64,000 nucleotides of DNA, from NCBI RefSeq assembly GCF_013114825.1, contig NZ_JAAVLX010000001.1, forward strand, positions 682,001 through 746,000, in the 5' to 3' direction. This document shows positions 17,587 to 26,283 of this stretch, piece after piece. Below the pieces are notes generated by a model that worked only from the letters and a program-made list of their open reading frames with translations, was not told the origin of the DNA and searched no databases. The stretch is from Bradyrhizobium australiense (GTDB lineage: Bacteria > Pseudomonadota > Alphaproteobacteria > Rhizobiales > Xanthobacteraceae). The translations under genes and the position numbers were made by a program. The number at the start of each line of letters is the position of its first letter. The stretch's first letter is position 1.

Positions 17587-18480
17587 TCAAGCGTTGACCT
17601 GAAACTCCCGCGTGATCGCCTCGATGTCGGCGAGCGTCGGCAGGCCGGCCTCGTTGCCGAGACGTTGGACCTTGAAGGTCGAGGCGGCGCGCGCAAGCTC
17701 GAAATGCTCCTGCCAGCTTTTAGCGGGATTGGCGAGATAGGAATAGACATAGGCGCCGTGGAAGACGTCGCCTGCGCCGTTAGTATCGATAACGCGTTCG
17801 GGTGTAACCGGAAGTGCGGGAAGGCGGCGGACGGCGCCGGTCTCGTCGTACCAGAGGAGGCCCTTCTCGCCCATGGTGACACCGCCGATCCGGCATCCGC
17901 GGCTCTTCAGATAATCCAGCATGGCCTCCGGCGTCTTGTCCATCTGCTCGCACAGGCGTTCGGCCACGATAGCGACGTCGATGAATTCCAGGAGCTCATG
18001 GGTGTTGGTGCGCAGGCCGCCGCCGTCGAGCGAGGTCAGAATGCCGTCCTCGCGGCAGAGTTTTGCGTAGTGAATCGCGGCGTCCGGCTGATGGCCGTCG
18101 ACATGCAGCGCGCGGCAGCCCTTCAAGTTCAGCATCGGGAAGGGATGAATGTGCTCGTCGTCGCGGCAGCGCACGATGGCGCGCTTGCCGGCTTTCGGCA
18201 TGATAAAGGATAGTGACGAGGAGTTGACCTTGCGCGGATGGATCGAGATTCCGTATTTCGCGGCCATATCCTGAAACATGCGGCCGAGCCAGTCATTGGC
18301 CATGGTCGCGATCAGGTCCGGCACGATCCCGAGCTTGGCGCAGCAGAACGCCGCCGTCACGGCGTTGCCGCCAAACGAGACCGCGTAGGCGGAGGCCACA
18401 TGTTTTTCGTCGCCGGTCGGCATGTGGTCGGTGATGAAGGTAACATCGATATAGGTCTGTCCGATGAAGAGGGCCTGCAT
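17587..18480 (-). CDS. PfkB-family carbohydrate kinase (substrate unknown)
   Basis: The 297-residue protein has PfkB features: FGGNAVTAAFCCAKLG near the start and DTNGAGDVFHGAYVYS near 250, with the catalytic aspartate. It is clearly divergent from the ribokinase-like neighbour, and its YIDVTFITDHMP start differs from ribokinases. It resembles sugar kinases annotated for 2-keto-3-deoxygluconate or fructose, but I cannot name the substrate. The ATG at 18480 is chosen because the upstream extension to 18540 is rich in basic residues and lacks a site. Confidence 0.85.
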   Translation of the reverse strand: MQALFIGQTYIDVTFITDHMPTGDEKHVASAYAVSFGGNAVTAAFCCAKLGIVPDLIATMANDWLGRMFQDMAAKYGISIHPRKVNSSSLSFIMPKAGKRAIVRCRDDEHIHPFPMLNLKGCRALHVDGHQPDAAIHYAKLCREDGILTSLDGGGLRTNTHELLEFIDVAIVAERLCEQMDKTPEAMLDYLKSRGCRIGGVTMGEKGLLWYDETGAVRRLPALPVTPERVIDTNGAGDVFHGAYVYSYLANPAKSWQEHFELARAASTFKVQRLGNEAGLPTLADIEAITREFQVNA

Positions 18481-18719
18481 GCGTTTTCCGTCATGTCGTG
18501 TTGGGCGAAGATGGTCCCGGCGCGGCGTGCACATTAGCACTGGTTATCGGATGCATTCGCTGAAATTATTCGCAACCGTGCCGTCTTCAGCTTGAGATGG
18601 GAGTATAGAGGAGACTGCGACCGTCCTTAAGGGGGCTTAGGTATTCTCGGGCATACCGCCGTATAACGGCTGACGGCTGGCCGGGTTTCCCCAGCAGCGC
18701 GACAAAAGTGGAGGAAATG

Positions 18720-19979
18720 ATGACGGTTTATTCCGGTCCAGTGTTCGACATGGCCGTTAACCAGTTTGGCGTCATCGCCAACCATCTGGAAATTCCGATG
18801 GACGAGCGCGACCGTATTCTGATGCCGAAGCGGGCCATCACCGTTTCCTGCCCGATTCACCGCGACGACGGCACGGTCGCCGTGTACGAAGGCTATCGTG
18901 TGCAGCATCACCTCACCCTCGGCCCTACCAAGGGCGGCACGCGATTCGCACCCTCCGTCGATATCGGCGAGGTCGCGGCGCTTGCGATCTGGATGAGCTG
19001 GAAATGCGCGCTCGTCGGGCTGCCCTATGGCGGCGCCAAGGGCGGCGTCAATGTCGATCTCTCCACCATCTCCAAGCGCGAATTGGAAGCGCTGTCGCGG
19101 CGCTACATGCAGGAGATGATTCCCTTCGTCGGTCCGCACACCGACGTGATGGCGCCCGACATGGGCACCAATGAGCAGGTGATGGCCTGGTTCATGGACA
19201 CCTATTCGATGTACCAGGGCCAAACCGTGACTGAGATCGTGACCGGCAAGCCGGTATCGTCGGGCGGCACGCTTGGCCGGCGCGAAGCGACGGGGCGCGG
19301 CGTCGCCTATCTCGCCAGGCGGGTGCTGAAGGAGCTTTCGATCAATCCGGGCACCGCGACCGCCGTGATCCAGGGCTTTGGCAATGTCGGCTCCTATGCC
19401 GCGCTGGAGCTGCATCAATATGGACTGAAGATCGTCGCTGTCAGCGATCATACCGGCGCGCTGCACGATCCGGCCGGGCTCGATATTCCTACGCTGGTGC
19501 GGCACGCCGCCACGCATGGCAGCATCGCCGGGTTCTCTAACGAGCTCGCCTTCGATCCCGAACAGATCCTTACTTTGTCCTGCGACGTGCTGGTACCGGC
19601 GGCGATGGAGCGCGTGATCGATGCGAAGGTCGCCGAAAAGCTGAAGTGCCGCGTGCTTGCCGAGGGCGCCAATGGTCCGACCACGCCGGAAGCCGATCTG
19701 GTCCTGGAAAAGCGACAGGGCGAAATGTTCCTGATTCCTGACATTCTCTGCAATTCCGGCGGCGTCGTGGTCAGCTACTTCGAATGGGTGCAGGACCTGC
19801 AGCAATTGTTTTGGGAGGAAGAGGAAGTGACGCGGCGCGAATATGCGATCCTCGATCGCGCCTTCGATCAGATGCTGCAGCGAGCGAAGGCGGACAAGAT
19901 TCCGCACCGTACGGCGGCGATGGCGATCGGCGTCGAGAAGGTGCGCGCCGCCAAAAACGTGCGGGGGCTTTTTCCGTGA
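18720..19979 (+). CDS. gdhA: Glutamate-type (Glu/Leu/Phe/Val family) dehydrogenase
   Basis: The 419-residue protein has the family's glycine-rich substrate site with the catalytic lysine (GLPYGGAKGGVNVD), the preceding HHLTLGPTKGGTRF, an aspartate in APDMGTNEQVMAW and a Rossmann motif VIQGFGNVGSYAA. It interconverts glutamate and 2-oxoglutarate with NAD(P). The length matches hexameric class-I enzymes of about 420 residues. The ATG at 18720 is five bases after GGAGG; an earlier ATG at 18717 is too close. Its stop overlaps the GTG of the VOC gene by four bases, so the two are coupled. Confidence 0.9.
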   Translation: MTVYSGPVFDMAVNQFGVIANHLEIPMDERDRILMPKRAITVSCPIHRDDGTVAVYEGYRVQHHLTLGPTKGGTRFAPSVDIGEVAALAIWMSWKCALVGLPYGGAKGGVNVDLSTISKRELEALSRRYMQEMIPFVGPHTDVMAPDMGTNEQVMAWFMDTYSMYQGQTVTEIVTGKPVSSGGTLGRREATGRGVAYLARRVLKELSINPGTATAVIQGFGNVGSYAALELHQYGLKIVAVSDHTGALHDPAGLDIPTLVRHAATHGSIAGFSNELAFDPEQILTLSCDVLVPAAMERVIDAKVAEKLKCRVLAEGANGPTTPEADLVLEKRQGEMFLIPDILCNSGGVVVSYFEWVQDLQQLFWEEEEVTRREYAILDRAFDQMLQRAKADKIPHRTAAMAIGVEKVRAAKNVRGLFP

Positions 19980-20824
19980 TCACCGGCCTCGATCATGTCG
20001 TCCTCCTCACCGGCGATGTAAACGCGGCGAGCGCGGCCTACCAGACGCTGTTCGCGCGCGCGCCGGCCTGGCAGTACAGCGGCGACGGCGCGGACCGCGT
20101 GCTGTTCACGCTCGACAATACCACGCTTGAATTGGTGGCGCCGAGCGGCGAGGGCGCAAATGCGGATCGGATTCGCACCGTTCTGGCCGCCCAGGGTGAG
20201 GGGCTGGCGAGCATTTGCTTTCGGACCGGCGACATCGCCAAAATGCATCGCAGGCTGGAGAGGTTGACGCTAAAGCCGGATCCGATAGCTGAGATCGAAA
20301 GCCGTGATGCGGTCTCCGGCGCGACGCTGTCATGGAAGCGCACGCGAGCGGCAACGGAAGCCACGCGCGGCGTCCGCCTGTTCTTCCTCGAGCGCGACAG
20401 GGAGCGCCCGCTGTCGGTGCGAACCACGCCCGGCTCGATCACGGCGCTGGACCATGTCGTGGTTTCGACGTCGGACCCGGAGCGGGCCGCGGCGCTCTAT
20501 GGCGCGCGGCTCGGCCTCGACATGGCGCTCGACCGCTCGCACTCCGATTGGGGCCGGCTGATGTTCTTCCGCTGCGGCGACCTCATCGTGGAGGTCACGC
20601 ACCGGCCGGGCAAGGAGACGGATACGTCGCAGGACAAACTGCGCGGCCTGTGCTGGCGCGTCGCCGACATCGACGCCACCCATGCGCGGCTAGTTCAGGC
20701 CGGCGTCGACGTCTCGGAAGTCCGCACCGGCCGCAAGCCGGGAACGCGGGTGATGACCGTGCGCGGCGGCACATGCGGCGTCCCGACCCTGCTGGTGCAA
20801 GCATCGGCGGGGAAGCCCGAGTGA
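19976..20824 (+). CDS. VOC-superfamily (glyoxalase/dioxygenase-like) protein, two modules
   Basis: The 282-residue product repeats a beta-alpha-beta-beta-beta unit. The first begins ITGLDHVVLLTGDVNAA and the second ALDHVVVSTSDPERAAALY near 158. Histidine in the DHVV segment and glutamate in DLIVEVTH are plausible metal ligands. Such proteins bind a divalent metal and act as lyases, isomerases, dioxygenases or binding proteins; the reaction cannot be assigned. The start is GTG at 19976, overlapping the dehydrogenase stop in a GTGA arrangement. The tight coupling suggests a shared amino-acid or nitrogen role, but that is inference. Confidence 0.82.
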   Translation: MITGLDHVVLLTGDVNAASAAYQTLFARAPAWQYSGDGADRVLFTLDNTTLELVAPSGEGANADRIRTVLAAQGEGLASICFRTGDIAKMHRRLERLTLKPDPIAEIESRDAVSGATLSWKRTRAATEATRGVRLFFLERDRERPLSVRTTPGSITALDHVVVSTSDPERAAALYGARLGLDMALDRSHSDWGRLMFFRCGDLIVEVTHRPGKETDTSQDKLRGLCWRVADIDATHARLVQAGVDVSEVRTGRKPGTRVMTVRGGTCGVPTLLVQASAGKPE

Positions 20825-20833
20825 GACTTGCAC

Positions 20834-20998
20834 TACCCTGGAGGGGAGGGTCGTATCGCATCGCGAAGCAAGATGCGATACGGGTGGGGTGACAGTCTCT
20901 CAACTGAGGCGGTGGCGCGAGTGGAGAGATCACCCCACGCCGTCTCACGTTTCGCTGCGCTCAACGTGACCCGACCCTCCCCCTCCAGGGGAGGGTGA
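20834..20998. repeat. Palindromic repeat, family F
   Basis: CCCTGGAGGGGAGGGTC at the left pairs with GACCCTCCCCCTCCAGGGG at the right. ACCCCA/TGGGGT inner arms also match. It fills the gap between the VOC gene and the TetR gene and can form a large hairpin that ends the upstream transcript. Confidence 0.75.
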
Positions 20999-21066
20999 AC
21001 AACCTTCATTCTCAAACGCTTCCTTGCGTGCTACAGCTTGCTCTATGCGACTACCGGGCGATTGAT

Positions 21067-21774
21067 TTGGCAAAGGCAAAACGCGTTCAGAAATGGCAGC
21101 GCGACCCCGAGGGGATGCGGCTTCGCATTCTCGAGGCCGCCAAGCAGGAATTCGCCGCCCATGGCCTGGCCGGCGCGCGCGTCGACCGCATCGCGGCCAA
21201 TGCCGGCGCCAACAAGCGGATGCTGTACTACCACGTCGGCAACAAGGAGGACCTCTACCTCGCGGTGCTCGAGGGCGCCTATGAGAAGATCCGCTCCGAG
21301 GAGCGCGGGCTCGATCTCGAACATCTCGATCCGCCCGAGGCGATCGAACGGCTGATCGATTTCACCTGGAACTATTTCCTCCGCAATCCGGAATTCCTGG
21401 CGCTGCTCAACACTGAAAATCTCGCAAAGGCGCGCCATCTGAAGCGCTCGACCAAGGTGAAGTCAATGCATTCGCCGTTCGTCGAGATGATCCGCACCGT
21501 GGTGACCCGCGGCGTCGAAAGCGGCGATTTTCGCGTCGCCGTCGATCCGGTGCAGCTCTACATCTCGATCGCGGCGCTGTGCTTCTTCTACCTCTCCAAC
21601 AGCGCCACGCTTTCCGTGATCTTCGGCCGCGACCTCCTGAAGAAGGAGGCGAGGGACGAGCGCCTCGCCCACATGGTCGCGCTGGTGCTGGCGGCGCTGA
21701 CGGGGAAATCGACGGCGGATTTCGGCAAGGCCGTAGGGCAGGACGTGCGGCCGCCGGCGCATCAGCCGGTGTGA
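21067..21774 (+). CDS. TetR-family transcriptional regulator
   Basis: The N-terminal helix-turn-helix is clear (LRILEAAKQEFAAHGLAGAR, then IAANAGANKRMLYYHVGNKE). It is followed by an all-helical ligand domain of the TetR_C/RutR-like kind (IDFTWNYFLRNPEFLALLN). The start is uncertain: the TTG at 21067 gives 235 residues and avoids repeat F, an in-frame ATG at 20995 lies at the repeat edge, and the ATG at 21115 would shorten the arm before the helix-turn-helix. It precedes the NitT/TauT-type transporter and catabolic genes on the same strand and may control them. Confidence 0.85.
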   Translation: MAKAKRVQKWQRDPEGMRLRILEAAKQEFAAHGLAGARVDRIAANAGANKRMLYYHVGNKEDLYLAVLEGAYEKIRSEERGLDLEHLDPPEAIERLIDFTWNYFLRNPEFLALLNTENLAKARHLKRSTKVKSMHSPFVEMIRTVVTRGVESGDFRVAVDPVQLYISIAALCFFYLSNSATLSVIFGRDLLKKEARDERLAHMVALVLAALTGKSTADFGKAVGQDVRPPAHQPV

Positions 21775-21777
21775 GCC

Positions 21778-21900
21778 CGTCGTTCCTGCGAACGCAGGAA
21801 ACCCATAGCCACCGACCCTGATTTACTGCACCGGGAAGCGGCCCCAACCTTCGCCACGTGCGCGGCTGTGGTTATGGGCCCTGCTTTCGCAGGGGCGACG
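21778..21900. repeat. Palindromic repeat, family B copy 4
   Basis: CGTCGTTCCTGCGAACGCAG and CCCTGCTTTCGCAGGGGCGACG form the outer arms, with CCCATAGCCAC and GTGGTTATGGG inside. It lies right after the TetR stop and before the ABC permease. Confidence 0.78.
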
Positions 21901-21996
21901 GGAACAGGCCATTTCGCCGCATGAAAACCCGCTTGCCAGTATTTATCCAACGGGTTAATTTCCTCTCCGAAAAGACGATCAATCAGGGAGCGGGAC

Positions 21997-22806
21997 GTGG
22001 CCGAGCTGAAACGCGAGAGTGGCGTGGCGAAAGCGCTGAACGCGGCGTGGGTGCGGCCGTTTTTGTTCCTGCTGTTCATCGTGGTGGCCTGGGACCTCAC
22101 CATCCGCCTGTTCCAGATTCCGGCCTACCAGATCCCGGCGCCGGGCGACGTCGTGGCGGTGTTGCGGACGGAGTGGCCGGAGCTGTTGCGGCAGGCCTGG
22201 CCCACCACTTACGCCACGATCTGCGGCTTTGCGCTATCGGCGCTGTTCGGAATTCCCGTCGCGATGCTGATTGCGGGATCGAAGACAGTGGAGAGCTATG
22301 TCTATCCGCTGCTGGTGTTCTCCCAGTCCGTGCCGAAGATCGCGATCGCGCCGCTGTTCGTGGTGTGGTTCGGTTTCGGCATTATCCCAAAGGTGATCTC
22401 GGCATTTCTGCTCGGGTTTTTCCCGGTGGTGGTATCAGCCGTTCAGGGTTTCAAGTCGGTGGACCCCGACATGGTAGATCTTGCGCGCGCGATGCAGGGC
22501 AGCCGCTTTCAGGTGTTTCGCGCGGTTAACTTGCCGCACGCGATGCCCGCGATCTTTTCCGGCCTCAAGGTTTCGGTGACGCTCGCCGTAGTCGGTGCCG
22601 TGGTCGGCGAGTTCGTCGGCTCCAATTCCGGCATCGGTTACGTGATGCAGCGCTCGATCGGCACTTTCGATCTGCCGACGATGTTTGCCGCGCTGGTGAT
22701 CCTGGCGCTGCTCGGCGTGGTGCTGTTCTGGATCGTCGATCGGATCGAACGGCTCGTGATTCCCTGGCATGTCAGCCAGCGCGACGACATCATTTTTGCT
22801 TCCTAA
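21997..22806 (+). CDS. ABC transporter permease, NitT/TauT (SsuC/TauC) type
   Basis: The 269-residue protein has about six membrane segments and the EAA-type cytoplasmic loop (DLARAMQGSRFQVFRAVNLP). The pattern, including FGIIPKVISAFLLGFFPVVV, is that of permeases for nitrate, taurine, sulfonates, thiamine precursors or aromatic acids. The start is GTG at 21997 after GGGAGCGGGAC. The solute-binding protein follows after 55 bp and the ATPase after that, so a complete importer is present. The catabolic genes downstream point to an organic substrate. Confidence 0.92.
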   Translation: MAELKRESGVAKALNAAWVRPFLFLLFIVVAWDLTIRLFQIPAYQIPAPGDVVAVLRTEWPELLRQAWPTTYATICGFALSALFGIPVAMLIAGSKTVESYVYPLLVFSQSVPKIAIAPLFVVWFGFGIIPKVISAFLLGFFPVVVSAVQGFKSVDPDMVDLARAMQGSRFQVFRAVNLPHAMPAIFSGLKVSVTLAVVGAVVGEFVGSNSGIGYVMQRSIGTFDLPTMFAALVILALLGVVLFWIVDRIERLVIPWHVSQRDDIIFAS

Positions 22807-22861
22807 GCCAAACCAACAGGCGGCCTATCCAAGGGCTGCATCACCCAACGGGAGGAACACC

Positions 22862-23860
22862 ATGATACGAGTGATAGCGGCGATCTCCGCCGCCTTGATC
22901 TGGACCGCACTTTCGGTGCTTCCGGCATCGGCTGCCGACAAGGTCGTGCTGATGCTGAACTGGTACGTCTATGGCGAGCACGCGCCGTTCTATTTCGGTA
23001 AGGCCAAGGGCATCTATGCCGCCGAAGGCATTGACCTCGAGATCCAGGAAGGCCGCGGCTCGGCGGCGACCACGCAGGCCGTTGCGGCGAAGACCGCCAA
23101 TTTCGGCTATGTCGACGTGCCCACGATGATGCGCGCGGCGGTAAAGGGCGCCCCGATCGTCGCCACCGGCGTGCTGCTGCAGACTAGCCCGATGTCGGCG
23201 ATGGGCTTTGTCGAGAAGAACATCAAAAAGCCGGAGGATATCAAGGGCAAGACGGTGGCGATCACGCCGGCCGATTCCATGACGCAGATCTGGCCGCTGT
23301 TTTTGAAGAAGACCGGGCTGAAGGAAAGCGACTTCCAGACAGTCGCCGGCGACGGCCAGACCAAGCTGAACGCGGTCATCAACGGACAGGCTGACCTTCT
23401 GCTCGGCTACGTCATGGACCAGTCGATGAAGATCAAGGACGCGACGGGTAAGGACGTCAATGCGATCAAATTCGCCGACTACGGCATCAACATGGTCTGC
23501 TCGGGCATCGTCGCCAACACCGAGTTCGTCAAGGCCAATGCCGATCTCGTCAAGCGCTTCATGTCGGCGACGACCAAAGCCGTCGAAGCCGCCGAGAAGG
23601 ACCCCAAGGGCGCTGCGCGATCAATCCTCGACGCCAACCCGAAGGGCGGCAAGATCGAGACGCTGACGCAGGGCTTTGAGCTGACGATCCCGCTCTACCG
23701 CACGGCCGAAACCAAGAACAAGCGGCCGTTCCAGGTCACCGACCAGAACATGACCGACACGGTCAATCTGATGGTCGAATACGGCGGGCTGGACGCCAAG
23801 GCCAAGGACAATCCGAAGGCTTTTTACACCAACGATTACCTGCCGCAGGGCGGTTCGTGA
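22862..23860 (+). CDS. ABC transporter substrate-binding protein, NMT1/THI5-SsuA-like
   Basis: The 332-residue protein starts with a signal peptide (cleavage near ASAADK) and shows the NMT1/SsuA fold: LMLNWYVYGEHAPFYFGKAK, then AVAAKTANFGYVDVPTM. It binds the solute in the periplasm for the neighbouring permease and ATPase. THI5-like proteins often bind pyrimidine-type or aromatic ligands, but this cannot be decided here. The ATG at 22862 follows GGGAGG at good distance. Repeat B5 separates it from the ATPase. Confidence 0.92.
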   Translation: MIRVIAAISAALIWTALSVLPASAADKVVLMLNWYVYGEHAPFYFGKAKGIYAAEGIDLEIQEGRGSAATTQAVAAKTANFGYVDVPTMMRAAVKGAPIVATGVLLQTSPMSAMGFVEKNIKKPEDIKGKTVAITPADSMTQIWPLFLKKTGLKESDFQTVAGDGQTKLNAVINGQADLLLGYVMDQSMKIKDATGKDVNAIKFADYGINMVCSGIVANTEFVKANADLVKRFMSATTKAVEAAEKDPKGAARSILDANPKGGKIETLTQGFELTIPLYRTAETKNKRPFQVTDQNMTDTVNLMVEYGGLDAKAKDNPKAFYTNDYLPQGGS

Positions 23861-23880
23861 GCCGCTGATGACGCATCTAT

Positions 23881-24000
23881 CGTCGTCCCTGCGAAAGCAG
23901 GGACCCATAACCACCGGCCTTCGTTGTTGCAGAAGGTCTTTGCGAGCATGCCCACACGATAGGTCACGGCTTATGGGTCCCTGCGTTTGCAGGGACGATA
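23881..24000. repeat. Palindromic repeat, family B copy 5, inside the transporter operon
   Basis: It begins CGTCGTCCCTGCGAAAGCAG and ends with CTGCGTTTGCAGGGACGATA; CCCATAACCACCGG and CGGCTTATGGG are the inner arms. It sits between the binding-protein and ATPase genes, where a hairpin could lower downstream expression relative to the binding protein. Confidence 0.8.
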
Positions 24001-24019
24001 GAAAGATGGACTTGGCTAA

Positions 24020-24868
24020 ATGAATCCTGCGACCAAACCAACCGAGATCGATCAGCCAGCCGCACATCTGCGCCTGGTGTCCGATCGCGCCGGCGGCGCG
24101 GCGGCGGGGATCACGCTATCAGGCGTCTCGAAGATCTATCGTTCGCGCGACGGCGACGTGCCGTCGCTGCGGCCGCTGGATTTTCATATCAACGAGGGCG
24201 AGTTCTTTGTCGTGGTCGGTCCGTCCGGCTGCGGCAAGTCCACGCTGCTGAAAATGATCTCCGGACTGCTGGCGCCATCGACCGGCGAGATTCTGGTCGA
24301 AGGCGAACAAGTCACAAAACCGCACGGCAATGTCGGCATCGTGTTCCAGAACGCGCTGCTGCTGCCGTGGCGCAACATCCTCTCCAATGTGATGTTGCCG
24401 ATCGACATGAAGAAATTGCCGCGCGATGAATATCTGCCGCGGGCGAAAGCGCTGTTGAAGCTGGTCGGGCTCGAAGGGTTCGAGAAGAAATTGCCTTGGC
24501 AGTTGTCCGGTGGCATGCAGCAGCGCGCCTCGATCTGCCGGGCGCTGGTGCACGATCCTAAGATCATGCTGATGGACGAGCCGTTTGGCGCGTTAGATGC
24601 CATGACGCGCGAGAAGATGAATGTCGAATTGATGCGCATCCAGCGCGAAACCGGCAAGACCGTGCTGCTGATCACGCATTCGATACCGGAAGCGGTGTTC
24701 CTGGCCGATCGCGTGCTGGTGATGACCGAACGTCCCGGCGCGATCGCCGCGATCTACGACGTCCCGCTGCCGCGCCCACGCTCGCTGGACGCGATGGCCG
24801 ATCCCGCCTTTACGGAGTTGGTGCAGCGGATTCGCAAGCACTTTTTCACTCAAAGCGCGCTGGATTGA
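24020..24868 (+). CDS. ABC transporter ATP-binding protein, NitT/TauT (SsuB/TauB) type
   Basis: The 282-residue protein has Walker A GPSGCGKST, a Q-loop in GIVFQNALLLPW, signature LSGGMQQR, Walker B IMLMDEPFGALD and the switch histidine in LLITHSIPEA. It drives uptake with the permease at 21997 and binding protein at 22862. An N-terminal ~30-residue extension precedes the nucleotide-binding domain. The enolase-superfamily gene begins within a few bases of its stop, so transport and catabolism are transcriptionally linked. Confidence 0.93.
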   Translation: MNPATKPTEIDQPAAHLRLVSDRAGGAAAGITLSGVSKIYRSRDGDVPSLRPLDFHINEGEFFVVVGPSGCGKSTLLKMISGLLAPSTGEILVEGEQVTKPHGNVGIVFQNALLLPWRNILSNVMLPIDMKKLPRDEYLPRAKALLKLVGLEGFEKKLPWQLSGGMQQRASICRALVHDPKIMLMDEPFGALDAMTREKMNVELMRIQRETGKTVLLITHSIPEAVFLADRVLVMTERPGAIAAIYDVPLPRPRSLDAMADPAFTELVQRIRKHFFTQSALD

Positions 24869-24879
24869 AAGCTGGCTCA

Positions 24880-26283
24880 ATGCCGTATCGCTTGGCCGTA
24901 AAGGACATTGCCTTCTTTGAACGTCCGGTGCAGTTCGTCCGGCCGTTCCGGTTCGGCGCGGTCGTCATCAAAGCGACGCCGCAGGCCTTCGTGCGGATCG
25001 AGATCGAGGTCGAAGGCAAGGGCAGGGCTGTCGGCGCGAGCGCCGAGTTCTTGGTTCCAAAATGGTTCGACAAGCGACCGCATCTTGCGCCGGAGCAGAC
25101 GGTCGAGCAGTTGCGGCGCTCGCTGCTGATCGCGCGGGATATCTATCTGACGCATTCTGGTTTCGAGGCCGCGTTCGGTCTGCATGCAGCCTGCATCGGC
25201 GCGCAGATCGAGGCCTGCGCGCGAGAAGACATTCCGCCGCTGGCCGCGGCGTACGGGCCGGCCGAGATCGACAAGGCGATCCTGGATGCGCTGCTGCGTT
25301 GCACCGGTGCCAACTTCTTCGAGGGCATGGCGGCCAATATCGCTGGCGTCGATGCACGGCTGTCGCGCGATCTGGCCGATGCCGACGTGTGGCGGTTCCT
25401 CGCGGGCTGCAAGCGCCTTGAGCGCGTCGCGATCCGGCATACCGTGGGTATGGACGACAAGATCGAAGGCGAGGGGGGCGTTGCCGATATCAGCGAAAAC
25501 GCCGGCGCGCGCTATTTCAAGCTGAAGCTCAATGGCGACCCGGCGCATGATGCCGATCGGCTGATCCGGATCGGCAAGGAACTCGCCACGTTGTCCCATG
25601 ATTACCGCGTTACGCTCGACGCCAACGAGCAGTATGCCGATCTCGCGGCGCTGAGTACGCTGATTGACCGGCTCGACCACGATGCTGCGTTGCAGCCGAT
25701 CGCGCAAAAGCTGCTCTACATCGAGCAGCCGATGCCGCGCAACATCACGAAGGCATCGCCGCTCGGCGCGCTGGCGCGGCGCGATTTCATCGTCGACGAA
25801 GCCGATGATTCCTACGATGCGTTTCCGGTGGCGCGCGCGCTCGGCTACCGCGGCATCTCTTCGAAATCCTGCAAGGGCATCTACAAGTCGGTCATCAACG
25901 CCACGCGCGCGGCCAAATGGAGTGCCGGCGGCGAAAAATGCCTCATCGCAGGCGAAGACCTGACCTGCCAGGCGGGACTGGCCGTGCAGCAGGATCTCGC
26001 GCTAGGCGCCTTGATCGGCGTCACCCATGCCGAGCGCAATGGGCACCATTACGTCGATGGCTTTGGCGACACTCCGGTCACCGAGGCGGAGGCGTTCCTG
26101 TCTGCGCATCCCGACCTCTACATACGCGAAGGCGGAAAAATCCGACTCGCGATCCATGATGGCGGTCTCCTCACGGGATCGCTGGCCACACCTGGCTTCG
26201 CTACGGCCACGCATCCGGACTGGTCCGCGATGTCGCCGCTCACGCAGCCCACGCCAAAAATTCCCTTGGAGAAAGCAATATGA
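24880..26283 (+). CDS. Enolase-superfamily (mandelate racemase/muconate cycloisomerase-like) protein
   Basis: The 467-residue protein has features of the superfamily in a diverged form: KLKLNGDP (candidate base lysines), VTLDANEQY and YIEQPMPRN (two metal ligands), FIVDEADDS (third ligand) and GISSKSCKGIYKS (candidate second base). Members abstract the proton next to a carboxylate to dehydrate, racemise or cycloisomerise acids. Sugar-acid dehydration fits the neighbours, but the family is atypical and no known subgroup is recognised. The ATG at 24880 is used; a TTG at 24865 overlaps the ATPase stop. Its stop overlaps the next gene by four bases. Confidence 0.75.
   Translation: MPYRLAVKDIAFFERPVQFVRPFRFGAVVIKATPQAFVRIEIEVEGKGRAVGASAEFLVPKWFDKRPHLAPEQTVEQLRRSLLIARDIYLTHSGFEAAFGLHAACIGAQIEACAREDIPPLAAAYGPAEIDKAILDALLRCTGANFFEGMAANIAGVDARLSRDLADADVWRFLAGCKRLERVAIRHTVGMDDKIEGEGGVADISENAGARYFKLKLNGDPAHDADRLIRIGKELATLSHDYRVTLDANEQYADLAALSTLIDRLDHDAALQPIAQKLLYIEQPMPRNITKASPLGALARRDFIVDEADDSYDAFPVARALGYRGISSKSCKGIYKSVINATRAAKWSAGGEKCLIAGEDLTCQAGLAVQQDLALGALIGVTHAERNGHHYVDGFGDTPVTEAEAFLSAHPDLYIREGGKIRLAIHDGGLLTGSLATPGFATATHPDWSAMSPLTQPTPKIPLEKAI

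Noticed and set aside
18627..19907. Minus-strand frame of 426 codons opposite the glutamate-type dehydrogenase
   Set aside because: The dehydrogenase has intact catalytic and cofactor motifs. The reverse frame has none and is biased toward His, Arg and Gly.
15345..20824. A possible genomic island based on mixed functions
   Set aside because: Composition is uniform, and no integrase, tRNA, attachment repeat or transposase is present.
20834..20998. Large hairpin before the TetR gene considered as a riboswitch
   Set aside because: It is a simple long palindrome at a 3' end with no conserved aptamer-like core, so it fits the repeat families better.
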